Source of the DNA: Thermoplasmata archaeon
Lineage (GTDB): Archaea; Thermoplasmatota; Thermoplasmata; Thermoplasmatales; Thermoplasmataceae
NCBI GenBank assembly: GCA_021797735.1
Contig: JAJZZE010000001.1
Coordinates: forward strand, 1-64,000
Direction of reading: 5' to 3'
DNA length: 64,000 bases
This document shows, one piece after another, positions 1 through 7,506 of the stretch (positions are counted from its first letter, which is position 1; each line of letters begins with the position of its first letter). A program made the translations under genes and the position numbers. A model generated the notes under the pieces. It worked only from the letters and a program-made list of their open reading frames with translations, had not been told where the DNA came from and searched no databases.

Positions 1-2
1 CT

Positions 3-125
3 GCAGGTGCAACCAGGAAAGAATTAATGGAGGTAGGTTATGTAACCGTTTTAATGTACGGTTCACAGGCACTGATGGAATTAAATAATCTAATGGATGC
101 AATAAAACAGTTTGAACAAAAATGA
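3..125 (+). CDS. 3' end of an unidentified gene
   Basis: An open frame enters from the left edge and ends in TGA at 123-125, giving about 40 C-terminal residues that finish DAIKQFEQK. Its stop overlaps the ATG of the following methyltransferase gene in an ATGA arrangement, so the two are almost certainly co-transcribed and translationally coupled. The fragment reads as a mostly helical tail (ELNNLMDAIKQFEQ). It is too short for me to name a family. Confidence 0.6.
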   Translation, partial: AGATRKELMEVGYVTVLMYGSQALMELNNLMDAIKQFEQK

Positions 126-1279
126 ATGTAAACAATTTTTTAACCAGAATTTTAAATGATGAAAACTATGCTATAAAAATAAATAATGAGATAAACAATA
201 TTGTTAATTTAATAGGAAATGGTTATGATAAAAATACTTTATCAAAAAGATACAGTAAAAATTTTGAATTTTTATACGAATTTGCCAAATCGAGGATAAA
301 AATAAAAAATAAATTCTCAGGGTATAAATTCCTATTTATGGACTATTATTCATCTATGTATTCCACACCAGAAATTATTGGAAAATACAGGTCTGAAAAA
401 TTAAAAGATAATGACATTGTAGATATAGGTGCAGGATCAGGCATGCAATCTATTATGCTTTCTCTTAATTCCGATGTAACCGGTATAGAAAAGGATAGAT
501 CAAGGTATTTAATGTCAAATATAAATGAAAAGGTATATAATTCAAATGCAAAATTTATAAATTCAGACTTTTTTGAATTAAATCATGATTACTATAATAA
601 AATTATTTTTTCAGACCCATTACGTCCAAAAACATCTGAAGAAAGATTATTTTCAGATCTTGTTCCTGACCCGGAAGTTATTATAAAAAGACTGGATAAT
701 ATTAAGGGTTATGTTTTTGATCTGCCACCACAGATGAAATGGAATAATATTAAGTTAAACGGAGAAAAGGAATATATATCAATAAACGGCAATATCAATA
801 GATTAACATTATATTCTAAAAGCATTTCAGCAAACAATGTTCTGGCAGTTATGTTGCCTGAAAATATTAAAATTTCAGGTGAACCGTGTGATTTCAATTA
901 TGATATAGAGAATATCGGAAATGATGGTTATCTATATTTACCTGATATATCATTAATATATTCAAAATTATTATACAAAATTATAGGTGATGATTTCCAT
1001 TTAATTTATACCGATAATAAAAGATATGTTTTCACCGGTAATAAAAATATAAAAAACTTTTTCGGTAAAAAATATAACATATTATCAGTAACAGATAAAA
1101 ATAATATCTTAGGTGAATTGAAAAAATTGAATGCAAAAAAAATATTCTTAAGATTTAATATAACCCCTGAAGAATACTATAAAATGAAAAACAGTGTTGA
1201 AAATCTGCTATCAGGAGATAGAAATATATTCATATTTGAAAATTTTAACAGTTACATACTAACAGAGCTAATAAGGTAA
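122..1279 (+). CDS. Class I SAM-dependent methyltransferase with THUMP-like C-terminal domain
   Basis: A 385-residue protein. Motif I of class I methyltransferases (VDIGAGSG, about residues 100-107) is followed by an acidic residue in GIEKD at the second strand, the usual S-adenosylmethionine site. A post-motif FSDPLRP near residue 167 sits where the catalytic loop would be. The C-terminal third contains DGYLYLPDISLIYSKL, which resembles the THUMP-like domain found after some RNA-type methyltransferases (YLYxPDPAxxRAG in bacterial members). The likely substrate is an RNA base or ribose, but this is inference. ATG 122 overlaps the upstream stop (ATGA). A short GC hairpin followed by T6 lies just after the stop. 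Confidence 0.7.
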   Translation: MNVNNFLTRILNDENYAIKINNEINNIVNLIGNGYDKNTLSKRYSKNFEFLYEFAKSRIKIKNKFSGYKFLFMDYYSSMYSTPEIIGKYRSEKLKDNDIVDIGAGSGMQSIMLSLNSDVTGIEKDRSRYLMSNINEKVYNSNAKFINSDFFELNHDYYNKIIFSDPLRPKTSEERLFSDLVPDPEVIIKRLDNIKGYVFDLPPQMKWNNIKLNGEKEYISINGNINRLTLYSKSISANNVLAVMLPENIKISGEPCDFNYDIENIGNDGYLYLPDISLIYSKLLYKIIGDDFHLIYTDNKRYVFTGNKNIKNFFGKKYNILSVTDKNNILGELKKLNAKKIFLRFNITPEEYYKMKNSVENLLSGDRNIFIFENFNSYILTELIR

Positions 1280-1284
1280 TATAC

Positions 1285-1306
1285 CAGCTAAAACACGCTG
1301 TTTTTT
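1285..1306 (+). terminator. Hairpin plus oligo-T terminator
   Basis: CAGC at 1285-1288 pairs with GCTG at 1297-1300 around an 8-base loop and is followed directly by six T residues. It lies 6 bases past the methyltransferase stop codon. Archaeal termination depends mainly on the oligo-T tract; the short stem may be incidental. Confidence 0.4.
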
Positions 1307-1375
1307 CACTAATATTTTGCAACTATTAATATTTATTAACATGTGTTAATAATAGTCATAAAAAGTATTTTGAAA

Positions 1376-1388
1376 TATATTTTTATAG
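1376..1388 (+). promoter_or_regulatory. TATA box for ribA
   Basis: An ATATATTTTTATA tract centred about 32 bp before the ATG at 1415. The spacing predicts transcription starting at or within a few bases of the start codon, and no ribosome binding site is seen, so a leaderless or near-leaderless mRNA is likely. Confidence 0.5.
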
Positions 1389-1414
1389 AAGTAGGCAATT
1401 AATATCGATTAAAA

Positions 1415-1993
1415 ATGATACAGCTTTATTCAAAAGCTAAATTGCCAACAAGATATGGTATATTTGAAATATACACATTCCAGAATCAGGAAAAGCAGGA
1501 TCACGCTGTCCTTGTACATGGGGATGTAGAAAATCAGGAAGATGTGCCGGTAAGGCTCCATTCAGAATGTTTAACCGGGGATGTCTTTGGGTCTTTAAGA
1601 TGTGATTGCCGTGACCAGTTATTAACTTCACTGAGATTTTTAGGTGAGCAGAAAAACGGTATGTTAATATATTTAAGACAGGAAGGCAGGGGCATAGGGC
1701 TTCTAAATAAAATAAGGGCTTATGGCCTTGAGGATCTGGGTTTTGATACCGTTGAGGCAAATATAGAGCAGGGGCTGCCAGCAGATAACAGGAAATATGA
1801 TTTTGCAGTAGAAGTAATAAAGTACTTTAAAATAAAATCTATACATATAATGACCAATAATCCTGAAAAGATGAGTTTTCTTAAGAGCAACGGAATAAAA
1901 ATATCTAAAAGAATACCCATAATAATAAAACCCACGCAATTCGATGAGTTCTATCTTGAAACGAAAAAAGATAAAATGGGCCATCTATTATGA
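1415..1993 (+). CDS. ribA: GTP cyclohydrolase II (riboflavin synthesis)
   Basis: A 192-residue RibA. GTP cyclohydrolase II opens the imidazole ring of GTP to give 2,5-diamino-6-ribosylamino-pyrimidinone phosphate, the first step of riboflavin synthesis. The zinc-binding triad is clear: [17 protein letters not shown] supplies Cys52, Cys63 and Cys65. RQEGRGIGL (about 88-96) is the conserved substrate-binding segment, and IMTNNPEKM is the conserved C-terminal signature. Length matches stand-alone bacterial RibA; there is no fused RibB domain. Many methanogenic archaea instead use the unrelated type III enzyme, so a bacterial-type RibA here suggests ancient transfer. The gene stands alone between a terminator and a tRNA on the other strand. 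Confidence 0.93.
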   Translation: MIQLYSKAKLPTRYGIFEIYTFQNQEKQDHAVLVHGDVENQEDVPVRLHSECLTGDVFGSLRCDCRDQLLTSLRFLGEQKNGMLIYLRQEGRGIGLLNKIRAYGLEDLGFDTVEANIEQGLPADNRKYDFAVEVIKYFKIKSIHIMTNNPEKMSFLKSNGIKISKRIPIIIKPTQFDEFYLETKKDKMGHLL

Positions 1994-2046
1994 GCATCAA
2001 TAATTTTTTGAAATTTTCTAAATATTATTAAAAATAATTATTTTAG

Positions 2047-2129
2047 CGCGGGGAATGGGATTTGAACCCATGCTCTCATTTCGAGAAACAGCTTAGCAGG
2101 CTGCCGCCGTACCACTGGGCCATCCCCGC
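2047..2129 (-). tRNA. tRNA-Ser (anticodon GCU)
   Basis: Read on the minus strand, the 7-bp acceptor stem GCGGGGA (2129-2123) pairs with TCCCCGC (2054-2048), with discriminator G at 2047. The anticodon stem GCAGC/GCTGT closes loop CTGCTAA, giving anticodon GCT, which reads AGC/AGU serine codons. A long variable arm (CTC-GAAA-GAG type) is present, as required for class II tRNA-Ser. The T-arm is ATGGG-TTCAAAT-CCCAT. No intron is needed to fold it, and CCA is not encoded. Confidence 0.93.
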
Positions 2130-2130
2130 A

Positions 2131-2313
2131 TCATGCAGGATACCTATCCTGTAGGTCGTTTGATATTTCTTCCAGTATTTCTTCAAAGTTTTCGTTTTCC
2201 ATATTAACAACCTCTCCATTTGGTAATGTCATTCTTACATAATATATTTCCCCATCTTTGGATATTTCTATATCCGCTAAACCTTCTCCCATACACCTAT
2301 AATTATTTTCCAT
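2131..2313 (-). CDS. Small acidic protein of unknown function
   Basis: A 60-residue reading frame that ends one base before the tRNA-Ser 5' end on the same strand. The sequence looks like a folded small domain: two beta-rich segments (DIEISKDGEIYYVRMTLPNGEVV) followed by an acidic amphipathic helix (NFEEILEEISNDL). It begins with ATG, and a run of AT-rich DNA lies upstream at 2320-2350. I do not recognise the family. It could be co-transcribed with the tRNA. The regular hydrophobic/charged pattern favours a real gene over chance. Confidence 0.55.
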   Translation of the reverse strand: MENNYRCMGEGLADIEISKDGEIYYVRMTLPNGEVVNMENENFEEILEEISNDLQDRYPA

Positions 2314-2484
2314 ATATTATGTTTTTCAATTCTTTAATGAAAAAATTATATAAATTTTTAACCTGGCAGGCGGAAATTCAACTTCAGCAAGAAATAGAAT
2401 GTAGTGTGAGGTATTTAGGTTAGGATTACTGTTAATCCTGCTATTACCAGCCTCTTAATATCTTTCATAAGATAAATATGAAAA

Positions 2485-2494
2485 GTATAAATAC
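2485..2494 (+). promoter_or_regulatory. TATA box for the poly-Asp microprotein
   Basis: GTATAAATAC lies about 37-42 bp before the ATG at 2527. Transcription should begin near 2513-2517, leaving a short leader that contains the G-rich ribosome binding site GGGGGTG (2515-2521) 5 bases before the ATG. Confidence 0.5.
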
Positions 2495-2526
2495 TATAAA
2501 TTATTTTAGAATTCGGGGGTGTTAAC

Positions 2527-2604
2527 ATGGTCGGTTTTATAAAGTTTGGTTATGATGATGATGACGACGATGACGATGACGACGATGATGATGATGGCGA
2601 ATAA
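2527..2604 (+). CDS. 25-residue poly-aspartate microprotein
   Basis: A short reading frame encodes nine residues (MVGFIKFGY), then fourteen consecutive aspartates, then Gly-Glu and TAA. It has its own TATA box (2485-2494) and a G-rich Shine-Dalgarno-like GGGGGTG 5 bases before ATG. The same arrangement (GGGGTG, six bases, ATG) precedes ilvB at 43881, which supports real translation. The Asp run uses both GAT and GAC irregularly, so it is not a perfect trinucleotide repeat; that hints at selection on the protein. It ends 36 bp before the flavoprotein gene. Function unknown. A metal- or cation-binding tail, or an acidic decoy for nucleic-acid-binding proteins, are possibilities only. Confidence 0.6.
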   Translation: MVGFIKFGYDDDDDDDDDDDDDDGE

Positions 2605-2610
2605 GTCAAA

Positions 2611-2624
2611 AATTATATAGTAAA
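2611..2624 (+). promoter_or_regulatory. TATA box for the CoA-disulfide reductase-like gene
   Basis: AAATTATATAGTAA is centred about 24 bp before the ATG at 2641, which fits a leaderless transcript starting at the start codon. The flavoprotein can therefore be expressed independently of the microprotein just upstream. Confidence 0.5.
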
Positions 2625-2640
2625 TAAATATCAATATAAT

Positions 2641-3942
2641 ATGAAAATCATAATAATTGGTGGCGGGGCCGCAGGTATGTCTGCTGCCTCCAAAGCCAAA
2701 AGAATGGATCAGAGTTCTGATGTAACTGTATTTGAAAAGACAAATTATGTATCATATGCAGAATGTGGTATTCCATATTATTTATCCAATTATTTTGATG
2801 ATTATAATAAATTACTGCATTATCCTTTAAGTGAATTCACAGAAAAAAGAAAAATAAATGTTTTTTTAAATGCAAATATTGAATATATAAACAATGATGA
2901 GAAATATGTACTGTATAAAAATAAGAAATATTACTATGATAAACTGGTTCTTGCAACGGGTGCAGGGCCAAAGGTACCGGATAATTTTGTTAATAATGTT
3001 TATTCTATAAGGAATATTGAGGATGCAATTAACGTAAACAAAAAATTAAAAAAATCAAAGGATGTTACAATAATTGGAGCGGGAGTTCTTGGAACTGAAT
3101 TATTCTCATTACTGAGCAGAAAATACAACGTAAAATTAATATCAAAGCACGAAAGACTATTGCCACATATGGACGATGATATTGGCAATGTTTTAAATGA
3201 CCTGGTTAGAAAACATAATAGCAATATAGAATACAATTCTTTACCTGTAAATATTGATAAAAGCAATGATAAATATGTAGTTGAAACAACTGAGGGCAAA
3301 CACAACTCCGATCTGGTTATTTTTTCTGCAGGCATTCACCCTGAAAATAAAATAGCTGATGCACTTGGCATAGAAACAAAGAATAATTTAATTAAGGTTA
3401 ATGATTATTTACAAACTTCAATTGAGAATATATATGCTGCTGGTGACAATGTGGCATCAAAGAATATTATAACGGGTGATTATGATTATTTTCCACTGGC
3501 CCAGATAGCCAACAAAATGGGCAGAACAATAGGAATAAACCTATATGGCAATAAAAGAAAATTTCCTGGTTCACTGGGAACAACCATCATAAACGTTTTT
3601 GGTTACCAGGTAGGTTATACAGGTATAAATGAAAAAAAGGCCAGGGAACTAAATTATGATTACAATAAGGTATTTGTAAAGGCAAAAAGTAAATCTAATT
3701 ATCTGAATGGAAATGATGTTTATTTAAAAATTTTGATAAATAAAAAAAATGATAATATTATTGGTGCGCAGATCATAGATCAGGATAGTGGAGCATGGAG
3801 ATTAAACTCTATAGCTACTGCAATACAGGGAAAATTAACCCTATATGATTTATTCTATGATGACCTTGGATATGAGCCAGAATACGGCCCTGTTTGGGAT
3901 CCTATAATCATAGGCGCAAGCCTGGGTTTAGATAAAAGTTAG
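2641..3942 (+). CDS. CoA-disulfide reductase / NAD(P)H oxidase-type flavoprotein
   Basis: A 433-residue pyridine nucleotide-disulfide oxidoreductase. It opens with the FAD dinucleotide-binding motif IIGGGAAGMSAA. The single redox cysteine is in YAECGIPY (Cys42), the signature of the CoA-disulfide reductase/NADH oxidase/NADH peroxidase subgroup, which lacks the CxxxxC pair of glutathione reductases. A second Rossmann motif (IIGAGVLGTEL, about 145) binds NAD(P)H, and the second FAD motif is YAAGDNV near 266. Family members reduce CoA disulfide or O2 and help keep thiols reduced; the exact substrate cannot be told from sequence. Its 3' end overlaps the convergent glycosyltransferase gene by 15 bp. 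Confidence 0.85.
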   Translation: MKIIIIGGGAAGMSAASKAKRMDQSSDVTVFEKTNYVSYAECGIPYYLSNYFDDYNKLLHYPLSEFTEKRKINVFLNANIEYINNDEKYVLYKNKKYYYDKLVLATGAGPKVPDNFVNNVYSIRNIEDAINVNKKLKKSKDVTIIGAGVLGTELFSLLSRKYNVKLISKHERLLPHMDDDIGNVLNDLVRKHNSNIEYNSLPVNIDKSNDKYVVETTEGKHNSDLVIFSAGIHPENKIADALGIETKNNLIKVNDYLQTSIENIYAAGDNVASKNIITGDYDYFPLAQIANKMGRTIGINLYGNKRKFPGSLGTTIINVFGYQVGYTGINEKKARELNYDYNKVFVKAKSKSNYLNGNDVYLKILINKKNDNIIGAQIIDQDSGAWRLNSIATAIQGKLTLYDLFYDDLGYEPEYGPVWDPIIIGASLGLDKS

Positions 3943-4683
3943 TGTTACATAAGAAATAATTAAAATAATAAATATTATTAATGCAGAGCCAAAAATATAA
4001 TTTAGCATTCTTTTATTATACAGAACAAATAGAAAGAAATTAACGATCTCCTTCATTTCAAGCTTTGATTTGCCCTCCGTTCTTTTAACAAATTTCACAG
4101 GATATTCAGTCATTTTGAAGTTGTTTTCCTTCAATCTGCTTAATATATCAACCTGCCCAACATAACTATTTTCAAGGTCCACCTGTGTAACCAGAAATTT
4201 GCATGCTTCCCTGCTGTAAACCCTGAATCCAGATGTACAGTCCTTTATATTAACGTTAAATGATATGTGGAATAATTTATTCGCACCCTTACTGAGTATC
4301 TGCCTTACCAACTCATCATCTGTTATGCCCCTATTTATATATCTTGACCCTATTACAAGGTCAGATTTAGTTCTTTTAGCCTGCTCTATCATCCCCTTTA
4401 TGTCTTCCGGCATGTGTGATAGATCTGCATCCATTATAATAACATAATCCGAGCTGGATAACCTCATGCCATCAAGTTCCGCACTTATTAAACCCAGTTT
4501 TCCCCTTCTGAACAAAAAATGTACATCAGGAAATTCCGCCATTAAATCTTTTGTTCCATCCCTGGATCCATCGTCTATAATAAATATTGATGATATATTC
4601 TCATTATGCAATTTCGGTATTAACCGTTTTAAATTGGTTTTTTCATTAAGAGCGGGTATAACAACGCTTACATTATTATTCAT
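3928..4683 (-). CDS. Family 2 glycosyltransferase, dolichol-phosphate mannosyltransferase type
   Basis: A 251-residue GT-A fold enzyme. VVIPALNE at residues 7-14, IIDDGSRDGT at 35-44 and the metal-binding DAD at 85-87 (IIMDADLSHMPED) are the standard motifs of the DPM1/polyprenyl-phosphate glycosyltransferase group, as is IGSRYINRG further on. One membrane helix ends the protein (about 226-250), less than the two to four helices of larger relatives. The expected role is loading a sugar on dolichyl or polyprenyl phosphate at the membrane for glycoprotein or glycolipid synthesis. Donor and acceptor cannot be read from sequence. Monocistronic; ATG start at 4683. Confidence 0.8.
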   Translation of the reverse strand: MNNNVSVVIPALNEKTNLKRLIPKLHNENISSIFIIDDGSRDGTKDLMAEFPDVHFLFRRGKLGLISAELDGMRLSSSDYVIIMDADLSHMPEDIKGMIEQAKRTKSDLVIGSRYINRGITDDELVRQILSKGANKLFHISFNVNIKDCTSGFRVYSREACKFLVTQVDLENSYVGQVDILSRLKENNFKMTEYPVKFVKRTEGKSKLEMKEIVNFFLFVLYNKRMLNYIFGSALIIFIILIISYVTLTFI

Positions 4684-4723
4684 ATTTATCCGTGGTAATC
4701 ATAATATTATTATTTAACCTTTA

Positions 4724-5746
4724 TTATTTTATCTTTTCTGCAGTTAAATAAAGTTTATCCATTCTTATATCCTCTATTCTTGTTAATCTTCCACCTACCG
4801 TAAATACCTGGTCATCTGTCTGTATTAAAAATGAATTCTTGTATCCAGGAATTATGTCAGTTCCCTTTATTGTTCCCTTTAAATCTACCTTGCCCTTCTG
4901 CGTATCACCTATAACACGTCCGTCAAGTTTGTAACCATTGTTTAAATACATGTTTATTGCCTCGCATGACATCCATGACGTATTGAATATCCAGCTGTCC
5001 TTTATCTGGAATTTTGATATGTATATTGAAGGTTTCCATATTATATTGTTGTAATAATAATTTATTATATGTATCATTTCTTCCTCCTGAAAATCTATAG
5101 CATATCCCATTCTTGTAGTTATATTATCAGCATAAACTATGGCCTCACCACGATCCTTTATTAATACTTCTGGTGATATTCCTGGTCTACGTTTTATTAC
5201 TGCCTTGTCTATTAATTCAGTTATATCATATCTATCAGAATCCGGAAATATGGTAATAAAAACGGAAACCCCCCTCTCGGCAGCCTCAATTATATATTTG
5301 TCCAGGTATTTTAATAGTGGCAATCTTAACGATACGATAATCTCTGTATTAGCATTGTTTATCATATTCTTTACCTGTTCCCTTATTAGATTTTCATTAT
5401 CCATATACCAGAGGTATGGATTATATTTCTTTATATTGTGGGTGTTATCCTCAACAAATTTTGATATATTATCCTTATATGAATTCATCTCAGATATTAT
5501 TCTATTCAGTGCCACCTCAACAGGAACTGCCCTATATATCTTTTTTTTACCAGGGCTTACCTCTATAAGACCCTTGGAAATTAAATTATTGAATAAATCG
5601 TACACTCTGGGTTGCGGTACTCCTGCTGTTGATACAATCGCCGTAGAGGTTTGTGGGCCATTTAATAGAAGTGTTTTATATACCTTTATCTCATACGGGG
5701 ACAGTCCAAATTTGGAAAGTTTTTCAAATACTTCATCATTATTCAT
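4724..5746 (-). CDS. TrmB-family transcriptional regulator (sugar-sensing), copy 1
   Basis: A 340-residue protein with an N-terminal winged helix (about residues 8-75) of TrmB type: SPYEIKVYKTLLLNGPQTST, then GVPQPRVYDLFNNL as recognition helix, then the wing SPGKKKIYRAV. The central part (about 110-230) resembles the TrmB phospholipase-D-like region and the C-terminal part (about 255-340, ending near VFTVGGRLTRIED) the sugar-binding beta domain. TrmB proteins of Thermococcales repress maltose/trehalose transport genes and release DNA on binding sugar. Here the nearest sugar ABC operon is 1.7 kb away on the same strand (7507-11725), a plausible target. A paralogue lies at 62114-63130. The TATA-like TATTTATATG lies about 24 bp upstream. 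Confidence 0.88.
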   Translation of the reverse strand: MNNDEVFEKLSKFGLSPYEIKVYKTLLLNGPQTSTAIVSTAGVPQPRVYDLFNNLISKGLIEVSPGKKKIYRAVPVEVALNRIISEMNSYKDNISKFVEDNTHNIKKYNPYLWYMDNENLIREQVKNMINNANTEIIVSLRLPLLKYLDKYIIEAAERGVSVFITIFPDSDRYDITELIDKAVIKRRPGISPEVLIKDRGEAIVYADNITTRMGYAIDFQEEEMIHIINYYYNNIIWKPSIYISKFQIKDSWIFNTSWMSCEAINMYLNNGYKLDGRVIGDTQKGKVDLKGTIKGTDIIPGYKNSFLIQTDDQVFTVGGRLTRIEDIRMDKLYLTAEKIK

Positions 5747-5788
5747 AGAAGTTAATTACATGCATATAAATAAATATTTATATTAAAT

Positions 5789-5796
5789 AAAAAAAA
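5789..5796 (-). terminator. Oligo-T terminator after peroxiredoxin
   Basis: Eight consecutive A on the plus strand give T8 on the coding strand starting 2 bases after the peroxiredoxin stop codon. Oligo-T alone is a sufficient archaeal terminator. It separates peroxiredoxin from the trmB-type gene, whose own TATA box lies just downstream. Confidence 0.45.
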
Positions 5797-5797
5797 T

Positions 5798-6382
5798 TTA
5801 CAATTTTCCTATATCTCTTACTATGTTAATATCCAGTGGCTCATCGCCTGGCTCCCAGTTTGCGGGTATTGCACACATATGTCCTTCTCCTTCAGGTGTA
5901 TCATGTAATGTTTTAAGCCCCATAAATGATCCATATATGTGTTTTACATCCTTTCCAAGGCCATCATTGAACATTGCGATGTACTGTAATTTTCCCTCAG
6001 GGTCTATTATTATAAGTCCTCTCTGTGCCTGGTATTCCTTAGCATCAAGGAATCCATAGTTTCTTGCTATTTCCTTTGTGTAATCATCAATTAGAGGTAT
6101 CCTGCTCTTGCTTACTCTCGGTGATGTATCGCACCATGCCTTGTGTGAAAACACTGAATCTTCGCTAATTCCGAAAACCTGTGCCCCCTCCTTAAGGAAT
6201 TTATCGTATGACCCCATCAATGCCTCTATATCAGTTGCACATACAAATGTAAAATCTCCCGGATAAAATGTTAGAATAACCCATTTTCCTCTATAATCCG
6301 ACAATTTAACAGTTCTAATTTCCTTTTTCTCCGGGAAATATGTTTGTGATTCAAAATCAGGTACTACTTCTCCTACTCTCAT
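5798..6382 (-). CDS. Peroxiredoxin (AhpC/TSA family)
   Basis: A 194-residue thiol peroxidase that reduces H2O2 and organic peroxides. The peroxidatic cysteine is Cys48 in FYPGDFTFVCATD, and a resolving cysteine candidate, Cys170, sits in EGHMCAIPANWEPGD, the typical 2-Cys AhpC position. An additional Cys84 (KAWCDTS) is present. Length and motifs fit bacterial-type AhpC. The electron donor is not encoded beside it; the CoA-disulfide-reductase-like flavoprotein 2 kb away could take part in thiol recycling, but that is speculation. Monocistronic, with a TATA box about 29 bp upstream of the ATG and an oligo-T terminator downstream. Confidence 0.92.
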   Translation of the reverse strand: MRVGEVVPDFESQTYFPEKKEIRTVKLSDYRGKWVILTFYPGDFTFVCATDIEALMGSYDKFLKEGAQVFGISEDSVFSHKAWCDTSPRVSKSRIPLIDDYTKEIARNYGFLDAKEYQAQRGLIIIDPEGKLQYIAMFNDGLGKDVKHIYGSFMGLKTLHDTPEGEGHMCAIPANWEPGDEPLDINIVRDIGKL

Positions 6383-6406
6383 GTTAATCTATTGAATATT
6401 AATAAA

Positions 6407-6417
6407 CTATATATTAA
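6407..6417 (-). promoter_or_regulatory. TATA box for peroxiredoxin
   Basis: On the minus strand AATTAATATATAGTT is centred about 30 bp before the ATG at 6382, with no ribosome binding site between, consistent with a leaderless or near-leaderless mRNA. Confidence 0.45.
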
Positions 6418-6626
6418 TTTAATCTTTGTTAATGCAATACAATAGTTTTATTTATATGCGAAATTTAAAAATAATTAAGTAAATTATATAAAAATAACCT
6501 ATTATTTGCTTACTGTATGAAACCCAGAAATGGCAAATAAAAATGATAATAAGCATCCATAGTTAATGCCAGAAATGCAGGGGTAATAATAAATAAAATT
6601 ATTTATAAATACTGGTATTTATTTAA

Positions 6627-7394
6627 TTATTTCTCCGGGGTAGTTCTCTTTGTTTTAATAGAGCTTTTTCTTACCGTCATGTTATTTGACAGTAAAAATC
6701 TGTACTTTTCAAGTAGCAGTTTAAAAGTTTCATGCAGTGAATTTAAATTATCTATAGTCTCCTTATAATTTTCCTCATTTATATTATGGATCTTTATTTT
6801 CTTTTCAAGCTCATATACCTTATTTTCGAGGCCCGTTATTTTTAAGGTTTTATCATTATTATCCTTTAATAATAAATCATGTTTTTTAGATAAATTATTA
6901 TGGTTCTCATTAAGCGATGTTAACTCTTCCATTTTATCATTTAAATTTTTGTTTATATCATATAATTTCTTACTTAATTCCTCTATATTATGATCCTTTT
7001 CAGCTATGGCATTATTTAATTTATCCACATTCTCCTCATAATTGCTCTTAGATTTATTATAATCTTCATCATACTCTGACAGCTTTGCGTTTAAACTTTC
7101 AAGTTCTGATTTTAAATTGCCGGTTTCCTCTGTTAATTCAGTTATTTTTATATCATTGCTATCATTGATATTCTTTATATCATCATGCTTTTCCCTTAAC
7201 TCGTTTAATTCATTATCCTTTTCTTCTATTGATAAATTTAGGGATTTTATATTATCCTCATCCTGGTCAATTTTTTTTACCAGTAATGATATTTTATTAT
7301 TCAGGTCATCATTTGCGGCCTTTTCTGATTTTAATAAGGAATGCGTTTCTTCCAGTTGTTTCGTTAAATTTTCAATTTGTTCCTTCGGTTTCAT
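6627..7394 (-). CDS. Long coiled-coil protein of unknown function
   Basis: A 255-residue, almost entirely heptad-patterned protein, rich in Leu, Asn, Lys and Glu from residue 5 to about 235 (for example IDQDEDNIKSLNLSIEEKD), with no glycine-rich or globular segment. A basic C-terminal tail (VRKSSIKTKRTTPEK) ends it. There is no signal peptide or membrane helix and no ATPase motif, so it is not itself an SMC/Rad50 protein although database searches will hit such coiled coils. It stands alone between the peroxiredoxin promoter and the sugar transporter operon. A structural, tethering or nucleic-acid-linked role is possible, but none can be assigned. Confidence 0.75.
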   Translation of the reverse strand: MKPKEQIENLTKQLEETHSLLKSEKAANDDLNNKISLLVKKIDQDEDNIKSLNLSIEEKDNELNELREKHDDIKNINDSNDIKITELTEETGNLKSELESLNAKLSEYDEDYNKSKSNYEENVDKLNNAIAEKDHNIEELSKKLYDINKNLNDKMEELTSLNENHNNLSKKHDLLLKDNNDKTLKITGLENKVYELEKKIKIHNINEENYKETIDNLNSLHETFKLLLEKYRFLLSNNMTVRKSSIKTKRTTPEK

Positions 7395-7506
7395 GAGTAG
7401 TTATATGATAAGTTATATATAATATTTATTATTTTAAATATTTATGTACTGTCCTATTATTATTTCCTTTATATACTGTAAAATATTATTCAGAAATAAA
7501 TTATTT

